From positions 496,001-560,000 of the forward strand of contig NZ_AQFT02000001.1 of assembly GCF_000364225.2 (NCBI RefSeq): DNA of 64,000 bases, written 5' to 3'. The position numbers and the translations under genes are program-made. Under the pieces are notes generated by a model. That model worked only from the letters and a program-made list of their open reading frames with translations, was not told the DNA's origin and searched no databases. Below, one piece after another: positions 36,966 to 48,812 of the stretch. The stretch comes from Eubacterium plexicaudatum ASF492 (GTDB taxonomy: Bacteria; Bacillota; Clostridia; Lachnospirales; Lachnospiraceae). The number at the start of each line of letters is the position of its first letter. Positions within the stretch are counted from its first letter, which is position 1.

Positions 36966-37057
36966 GGATAGTGATTGCACATAGCAAGCTAAACCTATAT
37001 ACAGAGATATATTTGGAGACAGGAGTCTTTGGATTGTTTGTGTATATAGGTTTTTTT
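36966..37057 (+). promoter_or_regulatory. Ribonucleic antiterminator (RAT) and overlapping terminator
   Basis: 36966-36995 matches the LicT/BglG-family RAT pattern (GGATAGTGATTGC ... AGCAAGCTAAACC). Its 3' edge overlaps the left arm of a terminator: AAACCTATATAC (36991-37002) with GTATATAGGTTT (37042-37053) and T to 37057. Binding of the antiterminator would stabilise the RAT and prevent the terminator, so the bgl genes would be read only when a beta-glucoside is present. Confidence 0.8.
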
Positions 37058-37088
37058 GTTATATTTTATTCGGAAAGGAGGGCAGCAA

Positions 37089-37750
37089 ATGCAGATTTAC
37101 AAAATTCTCAACAACAATGCTGCAGTCGTCCGTGATGAGAGCGGACAGGAAAAAATTGTGATGGGAAAAGGTATCAGCTTTCAGAAAAAAACGGGTGCCG
37201 GGATCGATCCGTCTGTCATTGATAAAACGTTTTTGCTATCAGCCAAAGATGCGAATGACAAGTTCCGGACACTGATACGGGATATTCCGATGGAACATGT
37301 TGCTGTCGGTGAAGAGATTATTGTAAAAGCAAAAGAGGAACTCGGAAAAGATCTGAATGATATGATTTATATTTCTCTGATTGATCATGTTCATACTTCG
37401 ATTATCCGTTTTTTAGATGGTATTACCGTAAAAAATGTACTGCTGTGGGACATCAGGCGATTTTACAAAGATGAATATGCAATTGGTCTGTGGGCGCTTG
37501 CGCATATAAAAAAACAGATCAAAATCGAACTTCCGGAAGATGAAGCAGGCTTTATTGCATTACATCTGGCAAATGCCCGGATGGATACTTCCGTCATGCA
37601 GAATATGTATGAGATTACGAAAGTAATGCAGGAAGTATTGAATATTGTAAAATATTTTTTTCATGTGGAGTTTCAGGAGGAAGACGTTTATTTTTATCGT
37701 TTTATTACACATTTAAAATTTTTCGCAAAACGACTCGTAGAACGTCGCAA

Positions 37751-37760
<10 letters not shown>
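37089..37760 (+). pseudogene. licT: BglG/LicT-family antiterminator, truncated in PRD2
   Basis: An RNA-binding antiterminator of PTS operons. The CAT RNA-binding domain (MQIYKILNNNAAVVRDESGQ to about residue 55) and PRD1 (IDHVHTSIIRF and HLANAR) are complete. PRD2 starts near 172 but is cut after KFFAKRLVERR at about residue 221. Family members continue for another 50-55 residues. The sequence then passes directly into the middle of the PTS permease domain. The RNA target is visible just upstream (36966-37057). PRD2 controls activation by phosphorylation, so the remaining protein would not be regulated normally. Confidence 0.78.
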
Positions 37761-40575
<2,815 letters not shown>

Positions 40576-40581
40576 GATTCA

Positions 40582-40624
40582 AACGGCAGCGCCTTTCAGG
40601 TAAGAAACGGCGCTGCCGTTTTTT
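40582..40624 (+). terminator. Terminator of the bgl operon
   Basis: A 12-bp perfect stem AACGGCAGCGCC/GGCGCTGCCGTT with a 15-base loop and a T run. Confidence 0.92.
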
Positions 40625-40889
40625 GAAATTTATATTGCGTTTTTCTTTTTGCATATGTTAAAATATGAAAAAGCATGGTTTGTTATTATATTTTCTAAAG
40701 TTTCATTGTATGGGACGGTCTGCCGTTCCGATACTTCTGCAGGATATATCCGTCCTTTGTTCTTTCGGAAAATGCGTGCTTTTATCCCATGTAAGCAGGA
40801 GATTTTCCGGAACATATGGAAAATTTCCAAAAAAATAAAGGTGAAGGAGGTATGCAATGGACCAGAGTATGTTTTTATAAAATTAGTTG

Positions 40890-40918
40890 TTGACAACGCG
40901 GTAGAATTATAATAGTAT
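40890..40918 (+). promoter_or_regulatory. Predicted recA promoter
   Basis: A perfect TTGACA (40890-40895) and TAGTAT (40913-40918) are 17 bases apart. The 230 bases between the bgl terminator and this promoter show no convincing gene. Confidence 0.7.
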
Positions 40919-40930
40919 AAGAACAGCATA

Positions 40931-40944
40931 CAAACATTTGTTCG
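40931..40944 (+). promoter_or_regulatory. Candidate LexA (SOS) box upstream of recA
   Basis: CAAACATTTGTTCG is a near-palindrome that differs from the Gram-positive LexA consensus CGAACATATGTTCG at few positions. It lies 13 bases after the -10 box, where a bound repressor would block transcription. This fits SOS control of recA. Confidence 0.6.
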
Positions 40945-40970
40945 AAAATCAAATAACAGGGAGACAGATT

Positions 40971-42158
40971 ATGGCAAAAGAACCAAAAGAAATAAAAGAA
41001 AGCAGAGAAGATAAATTAAAAGCGCTTGATGCGGCAATTCTTCAGATAGAAAAACAATATGGCTCCGGCTCCGTTATGCGTCTTGGAGATCCGACCAGCA
41101 ATATGAATGTGGCGACCATACCGACCGGTTCGCTCAGTCTGGATCTGGCATTAGGGCTGGGCGGACTTCCGAAAGGCAGAATTATTGAAATCTACGGCCC
41201 GGAGTCCAGCGGTAAGACGACCGTGGCGCTGCATGTCGTAGCGGAGGTGCAGAAAACAGGCGGAATTGCCGCGTTTATAGATGCGGAGCATGCACTGGAT
41301 CCGGCTTATGCACGTAAAATAGGTGTTCAGATTGAAGATCTGTATATTTCACAGCCGGATAACGGAGAGCAGGCATTGGAGATTACGGAAACAATGGTAC
41401 GTTCCGGTGCGGTAGATGTTGTAATCGTTGACTCTGTCGCAGCGCTGGTACCAAAAGCAGAGATTGACGGCGACATGGGAGATTCGCATGTCGGACTGCA
41501 GGCACGTCTGATGTCACAGGGACTGCGGAAACTGATCGGAATTATCAGCAAGACAGACTGTATTGTTATATTTATTAATCAGCTGCGCGAAAAGATCGGC
41601 GTTATGTTCGGCAATCCGGAGACTACGACCGGCGGCCGGGCGCTGAAGTTTTATTCGTCCGTTCGTCTGGATGTGAGAAAGATTGAGACATTAAAACAGG
41701 GCGGCATTATGGTAGGCAACCGGACGCGTATTAAAGTGGTGAAAAATAAAATTGCTCCGCCGTTTAAAGAAGCCGAATTCGATATTATGTTCGGAGAAGG
41801 AATTTCAAGAGAAGGAGATATTCTGGATATAGCGGTCAATCTTGGAATTGTGAACAAATCCGGAGCATGGTACGCTTATGAAGGGGAAAAGATCGGACAG
41901 GGCAGAGAAAACGCAAAGCAGCTGTTAAGAGAAAGGCCTCAGCTTTGCGAAGAAATTGACCAAAAAGTACGTGCACATTATGAAAAACTGCGCAAGGAAG
42001 AGGCTGAAAAAGAGGCCGAGCAGGCGGCTGCAAAAGCGCTTGCAAAGCAGACCGAATCCGGAATGAAAACCGTAAAAAAACCGGAAACACCGGATAAAAC
42101 GACTTCGGATGAAACAAAACCGGCAGACCATACGGCACAGGAAGAGAAACAGAAATGA
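40971..42158 (+). CDS. recA: Recombinase A
   Basis: The strand-exchange ATPase of homologous recombination and SOS induction. 395 residues: Walker [10 protein letters not shown] (76-84), EHALDPAYA, the loop L2 region with [14 protein letters not shown], and a long charged C-terminal tail that is longer than in many relatives. The start at 40971 is preceded by AGGGAGA. It overlaps recX by four bases. The frame is intact. Confidence 0.96.
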   Translation: MAKEPKEIKESREDKLKALDAAILQIEKQYGSGSVMRLGDPTSNMNVATIPTGSLSLDLALGLGGLPKGRIIEIYGPESSGKTTVALHVVAEVQKTGGIAAFIDAEHALDPAYARKIGVQIEDLYISQPDNGEQALEITETMVRSGAVDVVIVDSVAALVPKAEIDGDMGDSHVGLQARLMSQGLRKLIGIISKTDCIVIFINQLREKIGVMFGNPETTTGGRALKFYSSVRLDVRKIETLKQGGIMVGNRTRIKVVKNKIAPPFKEAEFDIMFGEGISREGDILDIAVNLGIVNKSGAWYAYEGEKIGQGRENAKQLLRERPQLCEEIDQKVRAHYEKLRKEEAEKEAEQAAAKALAKQTESGMKTVKKPETPDKTTSDETKPADHTAQEEKQK

Positions 42159-42745
42159 TGATAACGGAAATTTTGCCGATCAATAACGGAAAAGTACAGG
42201 TTTCTTTTGATGACAGGGAAACACTGGTACTATACAAAGGAGAAGTGTCAAAATTTGCTCTGGAAGAGCAAATGCCGGTCAGCGAACAACTGTATGATCA
42301 GCTGTTTTATGAGATTGTGGGAAAGCGTGCGATCAAACGGGCAATGCATTTGCTGGAAAAGATGGACCGCACGGAACAGCAGCTTCGAAAAAAACTGCTG
42401 GAAGGAAAATATCCGGACGAACTTGTGGAACAGGCAATTACATATGTAAAATCCTATCATTATATAGATGACGAACGGTATGCACGTACGTTTGTAAGAC
42501 TGAACCAGGAGAGGAAAAGCGCGGCACGCATGGAAATGGATTTGCGGGCAAAAGGAATTTCATCCGATGTGATTGCGTGCGCACTGGAAGAAGAAAATGA
42601 CACGGAGCCGGAGACGCTGATTCGAAAACTGATGGAAAAAAAGAATTTTGATCCGGATACGGCAACCGGAGAGGAAGCGGCAAAAATGTATCGGTTTTTG
42701 CTCCGCAAAGGCTTTTCGGGCAGTGAAATTATGCATGTCTTATAG
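42155..42745 (+). CDS. recX: Regulatory protein RecX
   Basis: A small helical inhibitor of RecA filaments, 196 residues. An N-terminal region is followed by tandem three-helix repeats with the family patterns [20 protein letters not shown] and [13 protein letters not shown]. It overlaps the end of recA, so the two are co-expressed. Confidence 0.9.
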   Translation: MMITEILPINNGKVQVSFDDRETLVLYKGEVSKFALEEQMPVSEQLYDQLFYEIVGKRAIKRAMHLLEKMDRTEQQLRKKLLEGKYPDELVEQAITYVKSYHYIDDERYARTFVRLNQERKSAARMEMDLRAKGISSDVIACALEEENDTEPETLIRKLMEKKNFDPDTATGEEAAKMYRFLLRKGFSGSEIMHVL

Positions 42746-42768
42746 AACATATAGGTTGATGTGGCGTT

Positions 42769-42796
42769 GCTATGAGCGGCCCAGGCCGCGAATAGC
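42769..42796 (+). other. Strong hairpin between recX and rny
   Basis: GCTAT-GA-GCGGC ... GCCGC-GA-ATAGC folds into a compact two-part stem with a four-base loop. No T run follows. It may be the 3' end of the recA-recX transcript or a processing site. The rest of 42746-42998 holds the rny promoter and its untranslated leader. Confidence 0.5.
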
Positions 42797-42848
42797 AGCG
42801 ATGTGGCTTCACGGTGCTTTCGGAAATTAGAGCGAGTCTCAAAATTAC

Positions 42849-42877
42849 TTGACATAATGCAATGGAAAGTATAAAAT
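42849..42877 (+). promoter_or_regulatory. Predicted rny promoter
   Basis: A perfect TTGACA (42849-42854), 17-base spacer, TAAAAT (42872-42877). It leaves an untranslated leader of about 115 bases before rny. Confidence 0.72.
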
Positions 42878-42998
42878 CTAATTGTTGTTATTTATGACTT
42901 GAACGATAATATACAGTCTTATCGCTGTTACTTTTAAGAAAAGACTGCAATTGAGTGATGTTATATGTACAATGAAAACTAAATAAGGAGGTGCTCCT

Positions 42999-44552
42999 GT
43001 GTCACCAATACCAATCATCATTGCCGTATTAATTACAATTGTGATTTCGGTGCCGGTTACTTACTTTGTCACCTCTGCTTACCAGAAGAAAGTCGTAGAG
43101 GCTAAAATTGGTTCGGCGGATGAGAAAGCAAGGGCAATCATTGATGAAGCGGTAAAGACGGCTGAGACGAAAAAGCGTGAATCTTTGCTGGAAGTAAAGG
43201 AAGAGTCCATTCGAACGAAAAATGAATTGGATCGCGAGATCAAAGAGCGGCGGGCAGAGATTCAGCGTAATGAGCGTCGGATTGAGCAGAAAGAATCGAA
43301 TCTGGATAAAAAGCTGGATGCGATTGAAAAACGAGAAGCCGGATTTGCAGCGAAAGAAGAAGAGATTAACAGGCAGAAAGAAGAAGTCGCAAAGCTGAAT
43401 GAGGAACGATTGCAGGAACTGGAAAGAATCTCCGGACTTACCTCCGAACAGGCAAAAGAATATCTTTTAAAGACCGTTGAAGATGATGTAAAGCTTGATA
43501 CTGCAAAAATGATTAAAGAAATGGAAACGAGGGCCAGAGAAGAAGCCGGAAAGAAAGCAAGAGACTATGTCGTTACCGCAATTCAGAAATGTGCGGCAGA
43601 CCATGTTGCTGAGACTTCCATCTCCGTTGTCCAGCTTCCGAATGACGAGATGAAGGGACGCATTATCGGCCGTGAAGGCCGGAATATCCGCACGCTGGAA
43701 ACATTGACCGGTATAGATCTGATCATTGATGATACTCCGGAAGCGGTCATTCTTTCAGGTTTTGATCCGATCCGAAGAGAAGTCGCACGTATTGCTTTGG
43801 AAAAACTGATTGTTGACGGCCGGATTCATCCGGCAAGAATTGAAGAAATGGTGGAAAAGGCGCAAAAAGAAGTAGAGAACATGATCCGGGAAGAAGGCGA
43901 GACGGCTACGTTAGAAGCCGGAATTCACGGACTTCATCCGGAACTGGTACGTCTTCTGGGACGTATGAAATTCAGAACCAGTTACGGACAGAATGCGCTA
44001 AAACATTCGATCGAAGTAGCGCAGCTGGCAGGATTGCTGGCGGCAGAGATTGGCGTAGATGCCAGAACCGCAAAACGTGCAGGATTATTACATGATATCG
44101 GAAAATCAGTCGACCATGAAATGGAAGGCTCACATATTCAGATCGGAGTTGATATTTGTAAAAAATACAAAGAATCAGCTGTTATTATTAATGCAGTAGA
44201 AGCACATCATGGTGATGTGGAACCACAGTCTTTGGTTGCGTGTCTGGTGCAGGCGGCTGATACGATCAGTGCGGCAAGGCCGGGTGCAAGAAGAGAAACA
44301 TTAGAGACATATTCGAACCGTCTTCAGCAGTTAGAGGATATTACAAACAGTTTTAAGGGTGTTGAGAAATCTTTTGCTATTCAGGCAGGCAGGGAGATTC
44401 GTATTATGGTTGTACCGGAGCAGGTAAGCGATGCAGATATGGTATTACTCGCAAGAGACATATCAAAGCAGATTGAGGCGCAGTTACAGTATCCGGGACA
44501 GATTAAGGTGAATGTAATTCGCGAATCAAGAGTGATAGATTACGCGAAATAA
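42999..44552 (+). CDS. rny: Ribonuclease Y
   Basis: A membrane-anchored endoribonuclease that starts mRNA decay. 517 residues: an N-terminal membrane helix, a long coiled coil (about 30-190), a KH domain with [12 protein letters not shown], and an HD domain with the metal-binding LLHDIGKS motif. The start is GTG with an AAGGAGGTG site. The frame is intact, and a terminator follows. Confidence 0.96.
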   Translation: MSPIPIIIAVLITIVISVPVTYFVTSAYQKKVVEAKIGSADEKARAIIDEAVKTAETKKRESLLEVKEESIRTKNELDREIKERRAEIQRNERRIEQKESNLDKKLDAIEKREAGFAAKEEEINRQKEEVAKLNEERLQELERISGLTSEQAKEYLLKTVEDDVKLDTAKMIKEMETRAREEAGKKARDYVVTAIQKCAADHVAETSISVVQLPNDEMKGRIIGREGRNIRTLETLTGIDLIIDDTPEAVILSGFDPIRREVARIALEKLIVDGRIHPARIEEMVEKAQKEVENMIREEGETATLEAGIHGLHPELVRLLGRMKFRTSYGQNALKHSIEVAQLAGLLAAEIGVDARTAKRAGLLHDIGKSVDHEMEGSHIQIGVDICKKYKESAVIINAVEAHHGDVEPQSLVACLVQAADTISAARPGARRETLETYSNRLQQLEDITNSFKGVEKSFAIQAGREIRIMVVPEQVSDADMVLLARDISKQIEAQLQYPGQIKVNVIRESRVIDYAK

Positions 44553-44580
44553 TCATGATTACAGAATGAAAGAACACGAT

Positions 44581-44624
44581 AAGCGTCAAGACCGTTTATA
44601 AAAATGGTTTTGGCGCTTTTTTTC
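44581..44624 (+). terminator. Terminator of rny
   Basis: A 13-bp stem (AAGCGTCAAGACC with GGTTTTGGCGCTT, including G-U pairs) followed by seven T. Confidence 0.88.
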
Positions 44625-44656
44625 AAAGAAAAGATCGAAAGGAGACCGTGAGGAAA

Positions 44657-45196
44657 ATGGAAAATAACATTATACGGATTGACAGAAAGTTGGAATTTCA
44701 GGGAGTGATTGTAGACTTTTATTCGGATTATATGCAAATGCCGGACGGAAAAGTAGTCAAGTGGGATTTTATATCACATCGAAAAGGTGCGGCAGCGGTA
44801 GTTCCGGTAATGGACGACGGAAAAATTCTGATGGTGCATCAATATCGGAATGCATTGGATCGTATGACAATTGAAATTCCGGCCGGAGCTAGGGACAATA
44901 CGACAGAGGATACGAAAGTCTGCGCGGCAAGGGAACTGGAAGAAGAAACCGGTTACCGAAGTGAAAATCTGGAATTTCTGCTATCCTTAAAGCCCACGGT
45001 TGCCTATGATAATGAGTTTATTGACATTTATGTGGCAACGGATTTAAAACCGGGCAGGCAGCATTTGGATCCGTATGAATTCATCGAACTGGAACCCATG
45101 GATTTGGATGTATTGTGTGAAAAAATATATGCGGGCGAAATTCAGGATGGAAAAACGGTGGCTGCGCTGATGGCGTATAAAAATAAATACAGATGA
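44657..45196 (+). CDS. Nudix hydrolase, ADP-ribose pyrophosphatase type
   Basis: A 179-residue Nudix enzyme of the ADP-sugar pyrophosphatase subgroup. The Nudix box is complete (GARDNTTEDTKVCAARELEE then ETGY), preceded by the MVHQYRNAL strand typical of NudF-like ADP-ribose pyrophosphatases. A start at GTG 44648, closer to the AAAGGAG site, is an alternative to the ATG used here. The gene precedes spoIIM and xerD, an order seen in many Clostridia. Confidence 0.88.
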   Translation: MENNIIRIDRKLEFQGVIVDFYSDYMQMPDGKVVKWDFISHRKGAAAVVPVMDDGKILMVHQYRNALDRMTIEIPAGARDNTTEDTKVCAARELEEETGYRSENLEFLLSLKPTVAYDNEFIDIYVATDLKPGRQHLDPYEFIELEPMDLDVLCEKIYAGEIQDGKTVAALMAYKNKYR

Positions 45197-45232
45197 CGGT
45201 ATAAAAAAGAAATGGCGCATACACTAAACTAA

Positions 45233-45880
45233 TTGAAAAAAGAAAAAGAGACATGTAGTGAGAATAAAACGCCGAACCATTCAAATACCGCATTTACAAT
45301 TTCATTTTTTAAAATTCCATGGAAAGGATTTCTCGCGGGATGTTTTTTGCTCATGTTTTTTGCTGGTATTCTGACTGCAAACTGGGTTGGTACGGAGAAG
45401 ATGATGCGGTATGGCATGCTGAATGAGTATTATGTGGGACAGCTGGCATATATGGAACTGGATGCAGCCGCATATTTTTGGTATTTGCTAAAACGAAGAA
45501 TGAAAGTGTTTGGCATGACGGCGTTGTTTGTATATACACGTTTCGGTATACTGGCATTGCCCGGTGTGATCGGCTGGTATGCTTTTACGCTTGGATATCT
45601 GTTTGTAAACGCGCTTGTGTGTATGAAGTTTCAGGGGATGATACTTGTACTGCTTTCCGTATTTCCGCAGATTATCGGCTATGTGGCTGCGTATTTCGGA
45701 CTGGGAAAAATTTTATTCGGAGCAAATGCGGAGCTTGAAATGCCGATGGGAATTAAAAAGCTGTGGAAAAATCCGAAGCTGTTTTTGCTGCTGTCGGCAA
45801 TTCTTTGCATGATTGCAGGTGTCTGGCTGGAAAGTTATATAAATCCGATTTTATTAAAAAGTTATATACGAACGATGTAA
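45233..45880 (+). CDS. spoIIM: Stage II sporulation protein M-like membrane protein
   Basis: A polytopic membrane protein of about 215 residues with five hydrophobic helices and a charged N-terminus. The pattern fits the SpoIIM family, which in Bacillus works with SpoIID and SpoIIP in septal peptidoglycan removal during engulfment. The start is uncertain: TTG at 45233 is the first in-frame initiator and lacks a clear ribosome site, while a short upstream frame ends just before it. Its place between the Nudix gene and xerD supports the assignment. Confidence 0.75.
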   Translation: MKKEKETCSENKTPNHSNTAFTISFFKIPWKGFLAGCFLLMFFAGILTANWVGTEKMMRYGMLNEYYVGQLAYMELDAAAYFWYLLKRRMKVFGMTALFVYTRFGILALPGVIGWYAFTLGYLFVNALVCMKFQGMILVLLSVFPQIIGYVAAYFGLGKILFGANAELEMPMGIKKLWKNPKLFLLLSAILCMIAGVWLESYINPILLKSYIRTM

Positions 45881-45903
45881 GCGATATACGAGGGAAGATC
45901 AAA

Positions 45904-46818
45904 ATGGGAACCGGAATCAGAGAGAAAATTTTTGAATACATTACATCGCTGCAAAGCAGGAACATTGCACAGAATACGATCCTGTCGTATCGGCGTGATC
46001 TGCTTCGGATGGCTGACTATCTGGAGTCAATGCAGCTGTATGAAACGACGGATTTGCGTGCGAGAGGCAGACAGCATCTGCAGGATTATATCCGGCAGAT
46101 GGAACAGGAACGGAAGCGGCCGGCAACGATTGCAAGAGCAGCCGCATCTATCAAGTCTTTTTTTCGATATCTGGAACAGGACGGAAGTCTGGCGCAAAAT
46201 CCGGCAGAACGGTTAAAAGTTCCAAGAGTGGAAAAGGATATTCCTTATATTCTGACACAGCAAGAGGTAGTAAAGCTTTTGCGTCAGCCGGAGGGAGATT
46301 CGCCAAAAGCAGTGCGGGACCGGGCTATGCTGGAGCTTTTGTATGCGACCGGAATCAGAGTCAGCGAACTGATTGAGATGGAGACGGAAGATTTAAATCT
46401 TGCAATGGAATATCTGTTATGCAGACAGGGTATGAAAGAACGGGTCGTTCCGTTTGGAAAGATTGCAAAAAAATCACTGGAAGAATATCTTGAAAAAGCA
46501 AGACCGGCGCTTGTAAAGGATGCTGACTGTACAAAACTTTTTACGAATCTTTCGGGCAGGAAGATGAGCCGTCAGGGGTTTTGGAAGCTTGTTAAGCAAT
46601 ATGCAAAGTCTGCCGGTATTGAAGGAGAAATTACACCGCATACACTCCGTCATTCCTTTGCGGCGCACCTGGTGCACAACGGAGCGGATTTGTATGCGGT
46701 TCAGGAAATGATGGGATATGCGGATCTGTCTGCCGCACAGGTTTACGCGAAAATGCATCACGTATCTGTGCGGGAAGAGTATACAAAAGCACATCCGCGG
46801 GAGAAAAACAGCGATTAA
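45904..46818 (+). CDS. xerD: Tyrosine recombinase XerD-like
   Basis: A 304-residue site-specific recombinase, the XerD-type enzyme for chromosome dimer resolution. It has a SAM-like N-terminal domain and a catalytic domain with R152 (GIRVSELIE), K178, H246 and R249 (HTLRHSF) and the nucleophile Y281 (AAQVYAKM). The sixth position, normally histidine in GHxD, is tyrosine here (MMGYADLS, Y272). The start at 45904 has a GAGGGAAG site. It ends convergently with aroF, the two stops overlapping by four bases. Confidence 0.88.
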   Translation: MGTGIREKIFEYITSLQSRNIAQNTILSYRRDLLRMADYLESMQLYETTDLRARGRQHLQDYIRQMEQERKRPATIARAAASIKSFFRYLEQDGSLAQNPAERLKVPRVEKDIPYILTQQEVVKLLRQPEGDSPKAVRDRAMLELLYATGIRVSELIEMETEDLNLAMEYLLCRQGMKERVVPFGKIAKKSLEEYLEKARPALVKDADCTKLFTNLSGRKMSRQGFWKLVKQYAKSAGIEGEITPHTLRHSFAAHLVHNGADLYAVQEMMGYADLSAAQVYAKMHHVSVREEYTKAHPREKNSD

Positions 46819-47846
46819 TGATTCATTTCTGCGATGTCATAAATGAGCCGTTCGCTGTCTTCCCAGCCAAGGCATGGATCCGTAATGGACTTGCCGTAAA
46901 TATGGTCACCGATCTTTTGTGAGCCTTCTTCCAGATAGCTTTCTATCATAACACCTTTTACAAGCGCATGAATTTCAGGTGATACGATACGGTTGTGCAT
47001 GACTTCTTTTACGATTCGAATCTGTTCCTTGTACTGCTTGTTGGAATTGGAATGGTTCGCATCAATCACGGCAGCCGGATTTTGCAGGTGCATACTGTCA
47101 TAGCGGTCTAAAAGACGTATAATATCTTCGTAGTGATAGTTTTGTACCGTATTTCCGTGTTTGCTGACGGCGCCGCGCAAAATGACATGCGTTAACGGGT
47201 TTCCGCCGGTGTCTACTTCAAAATTACGGTAAATAAAATGATGCGGATGCTGTGCGGCATAAACGGAATTCAGCATTACGGAAAAGTCTCCGCTTGTCGG
47301 ATTTTTCATACCGGCTGCCACATCAAATCCACTGGCAGTCAGACGATGCAGCTGATCTTCCACCGATCGTGCGCCAATTGCCACATAAGAAAGCAGATCG
47401 TCCACAAAGCTCCAGTTTTCACAATAAAGCATCTCATCCGCAGCAGTCAGCCCGCTTTCCCGAATGGCACGTATGTGCATTTTTCGCATGGCCATAAGGC
47501 CGTTGAGCATGTTCGGCGCTTCTTCCGGATTGGGCTGCGATACGATGCCTTTGTATCCTTCTCCGGTTGTACGCGGCTTGTTTGTATAGATTCTTGGAAT
47601 AATCAGGACACGGTCCTTTACTTTTTCCTGAATCGGTGCAAGCCGGCTGACATATTCACAGACAGCATCTTCTCTGTCTGCGGAACATGGTCCGATAATG
47701 ACAAGGAAGCGGTCGTCTTTTCCGGTAAGGATATCGGAGATCATAAGGTCCCTTTCTTTTTTTATCTCGGCAAGTTCGGCCGTAACGGGATGCATTTCTT
47801 TCACAACGGCAGGAGTTGGAAGCTCCCTGACAAATTGAAAACTCAT
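46815..47846 (-). CDS. aroF: 3-deoxy-7-phosphoheptulonate (DAHP) synthase, class I
   Basis: The first enzyme of the shikimate pathway, joining phosphoenolpyruvate and erythrose 4-phosphate. 343 residues of the AroAI-alpha type (as in E. coli AroF/G/H), with VIIGPCSADREDA, IPRIYTNKPRTT, the metal-site CENWS and DANHSNSNKQY. The N-terminal extension of feedback-sensitive enzymes is present. The start at 47846 lies eight bases after AAAAGGAG. It has its own promoter at 47894-47922. The other shikimate genes are at 19-26 kb. Confidence 0.92.
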   Translation of the reverse strand: MSFQFVRELPTPAVVKEMHPVTAELAEIKKERDLMISDILTGKDDRFLVIIGPCSADREDAVCEYVSRLAPIQEKVKDRVLIIPRIYTNKPRTTGEGYKGIVSQPNPEEAPNMLNGLMAMRKMHIRAIRESGLTAADEMLYCENWSFVDDLLSYVAIGARSVEDQLHRLTASGFDVAAGMKNPTSGDFSVMLNSVYAAQHPHHFIYRNFEVDTGGNPLTHVILRGAVSKHGNTVQNYHYEDIIRLLDRYDSMHLQNPAAVIDANHSNSNKQYKEQIRIVKEVMHNRIVSPEIHALVKGVMIESYLEEGSQKIGDHIYGKSITDPCLGWEDSERLIYDIAEMNH

Positions 47847-47893
47847 TGGCATTCTCCTTTTTATGATAACAATACAAAATTTTAATCGCATCT

Positions 47894-47922
47894 ATTTTAC
47901 ATGAGTGAATTTTGTTTGTCAA
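47894..47922 (-). promoter_or_regulatory. Predicted aroF promoter
   Basis: On the minus strand, perfect TTGACA (47917-47922), 17-base spacer, TAAAAT (47894-47899). It diverges from the nrdG promoter. Confidence 0.72.
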
Positions 47923-47975
47923 ATCGTGTTATGCTAAAACGGAGTAAAAAATCTGAAAGATTTTGAAAAAATATC

Positions 47976-48004
47976 TTGTCGAATATACAAGAATCATGTA
48001 TAAT
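47976..48004 (+). promoter_or_regulatory. Predicted nrdG promoter
   Basis: TTGTCG (47976-47981), 17-base spacer, perfect TATAAT (47999-48004), about 58 bases before the nrdG start. Confidence 0.65.
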
Positions 48005-48062
48005 AATCCTGCATTTAAAGAAGTTCATATCAGGAAGTTCATATGAGAGGCGGCGTTTAACT

Positions 48063-48566
48063 ATGTATTACGGAGCGATTAAAACAACGGATATTGCAAA
48101 CGGAATCGGAGTTCGGGTGACTTTATTTGTATCCGGATGCACACATCACTGCAAGGGTTGTTTCCAGAAGGAAACATGGGATTTTAAATACGGAACGCCT
48201 TATACAAAAGCAACGCAGCAGCAGATTTTAAATGCATTGAATCATGACTATATCAAAGGACTGACGCTGCTTGGAGGAGAACCATTCGAACCGGAAAACC
48301 AGAGGGAACTCGTTAAGCTGCTGCGGCATGTCAAAGAACACCTGCCGCAGAAAGATATCTGGTGTTATACGGGTTATACGTATGAGACGGATTTGGTCGA
48401 AGACAGCCGTGCCAGATGTGAGGTGACGGACGAAATGCTTTCGATGATTGATGTACTGGTAGATGGTGAGTTTCATGAGAATGAGAAAAATATCAGTCTG
48501 CGTTTTCGGGGGTCGGAAAATCAGCGTTTGATAGATTTGCCCAAAACAAAGCAGCAAAATAAATAA
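48063..48566 (+). CDS. nrdG: Anaerobic ribonucleotide reductase activating protein
   Basis: A radical-SAM enzyme that makes the glycyl radical of NrdD. 167 residues with the CxxxCxxC cluster motif in SGCTHHCKGCF (residues about 23-33), GGEPFEPEN and a short C-terminal part, as usual. The start at 48063 follows a GAGAGGCGG site. The partner gene nrdD is not adjacent, unlike in many relatives. Confidence 0.92.
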   Translation: MYYGAIKTTDIANGIGVRVTLFVSGCTHHCKGCFQKETWDFKYGTPYTKATQQQILNALNHDYIKGLTLLGGEPFEPENQRELVKLLRHVKEHLPQKDIWCYTGYTYETDLVEDSRARCEVTDEMLSMIDVLVDGEFHENEKNISLRFRGSENQRLIDLPKTKQQNK

Positions 48567-48628
48567 TATTGTTAGAAATTTAGTCTTTTCTTTTTTAGAA
48601 AAACATGTTATACTAGATACTAGCTTTT

Positions 48629-48700
48629 GCAACCGTAGTCTAACGGATAGAACGCAGGACTCCGACTCCTGTAATGTGGGTTCGATTCCCGCCGGTTGCA
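48629..48700 (+). tRNA. tRNA-Arg (CCG anticodon)
   Basis: A full cloverleaf. Acceptor stem GCAACCG/CGGTTGC plus discriminator A, anticodon stem CAGGA/TCCTG with loop CTCCGAC (anticodon CCG, reading CGG), and a T arm with GGTTCGATTCC. The CCA end is not encoded. A T run follows directly and probably ends the transcript. Confidence 0.95.
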
Positions 48701-48812
48701 TTTTTCTGACTAATCGACCGTATGTACGGCGTCTTCGTGTAGTATCATTATGTATTTTTACAATTCGGAATAATTTCAGCAATATTTCAATAGACAGATA
48801 AGGAGGCAGTCA

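Noticed and set aside
40649..40912. 87-codon frame just before recA
   Set aside because: It begins inside the bgl terminator region, ends inside the recA promoter and has no ribosome site at its start; no domain is recognisable.
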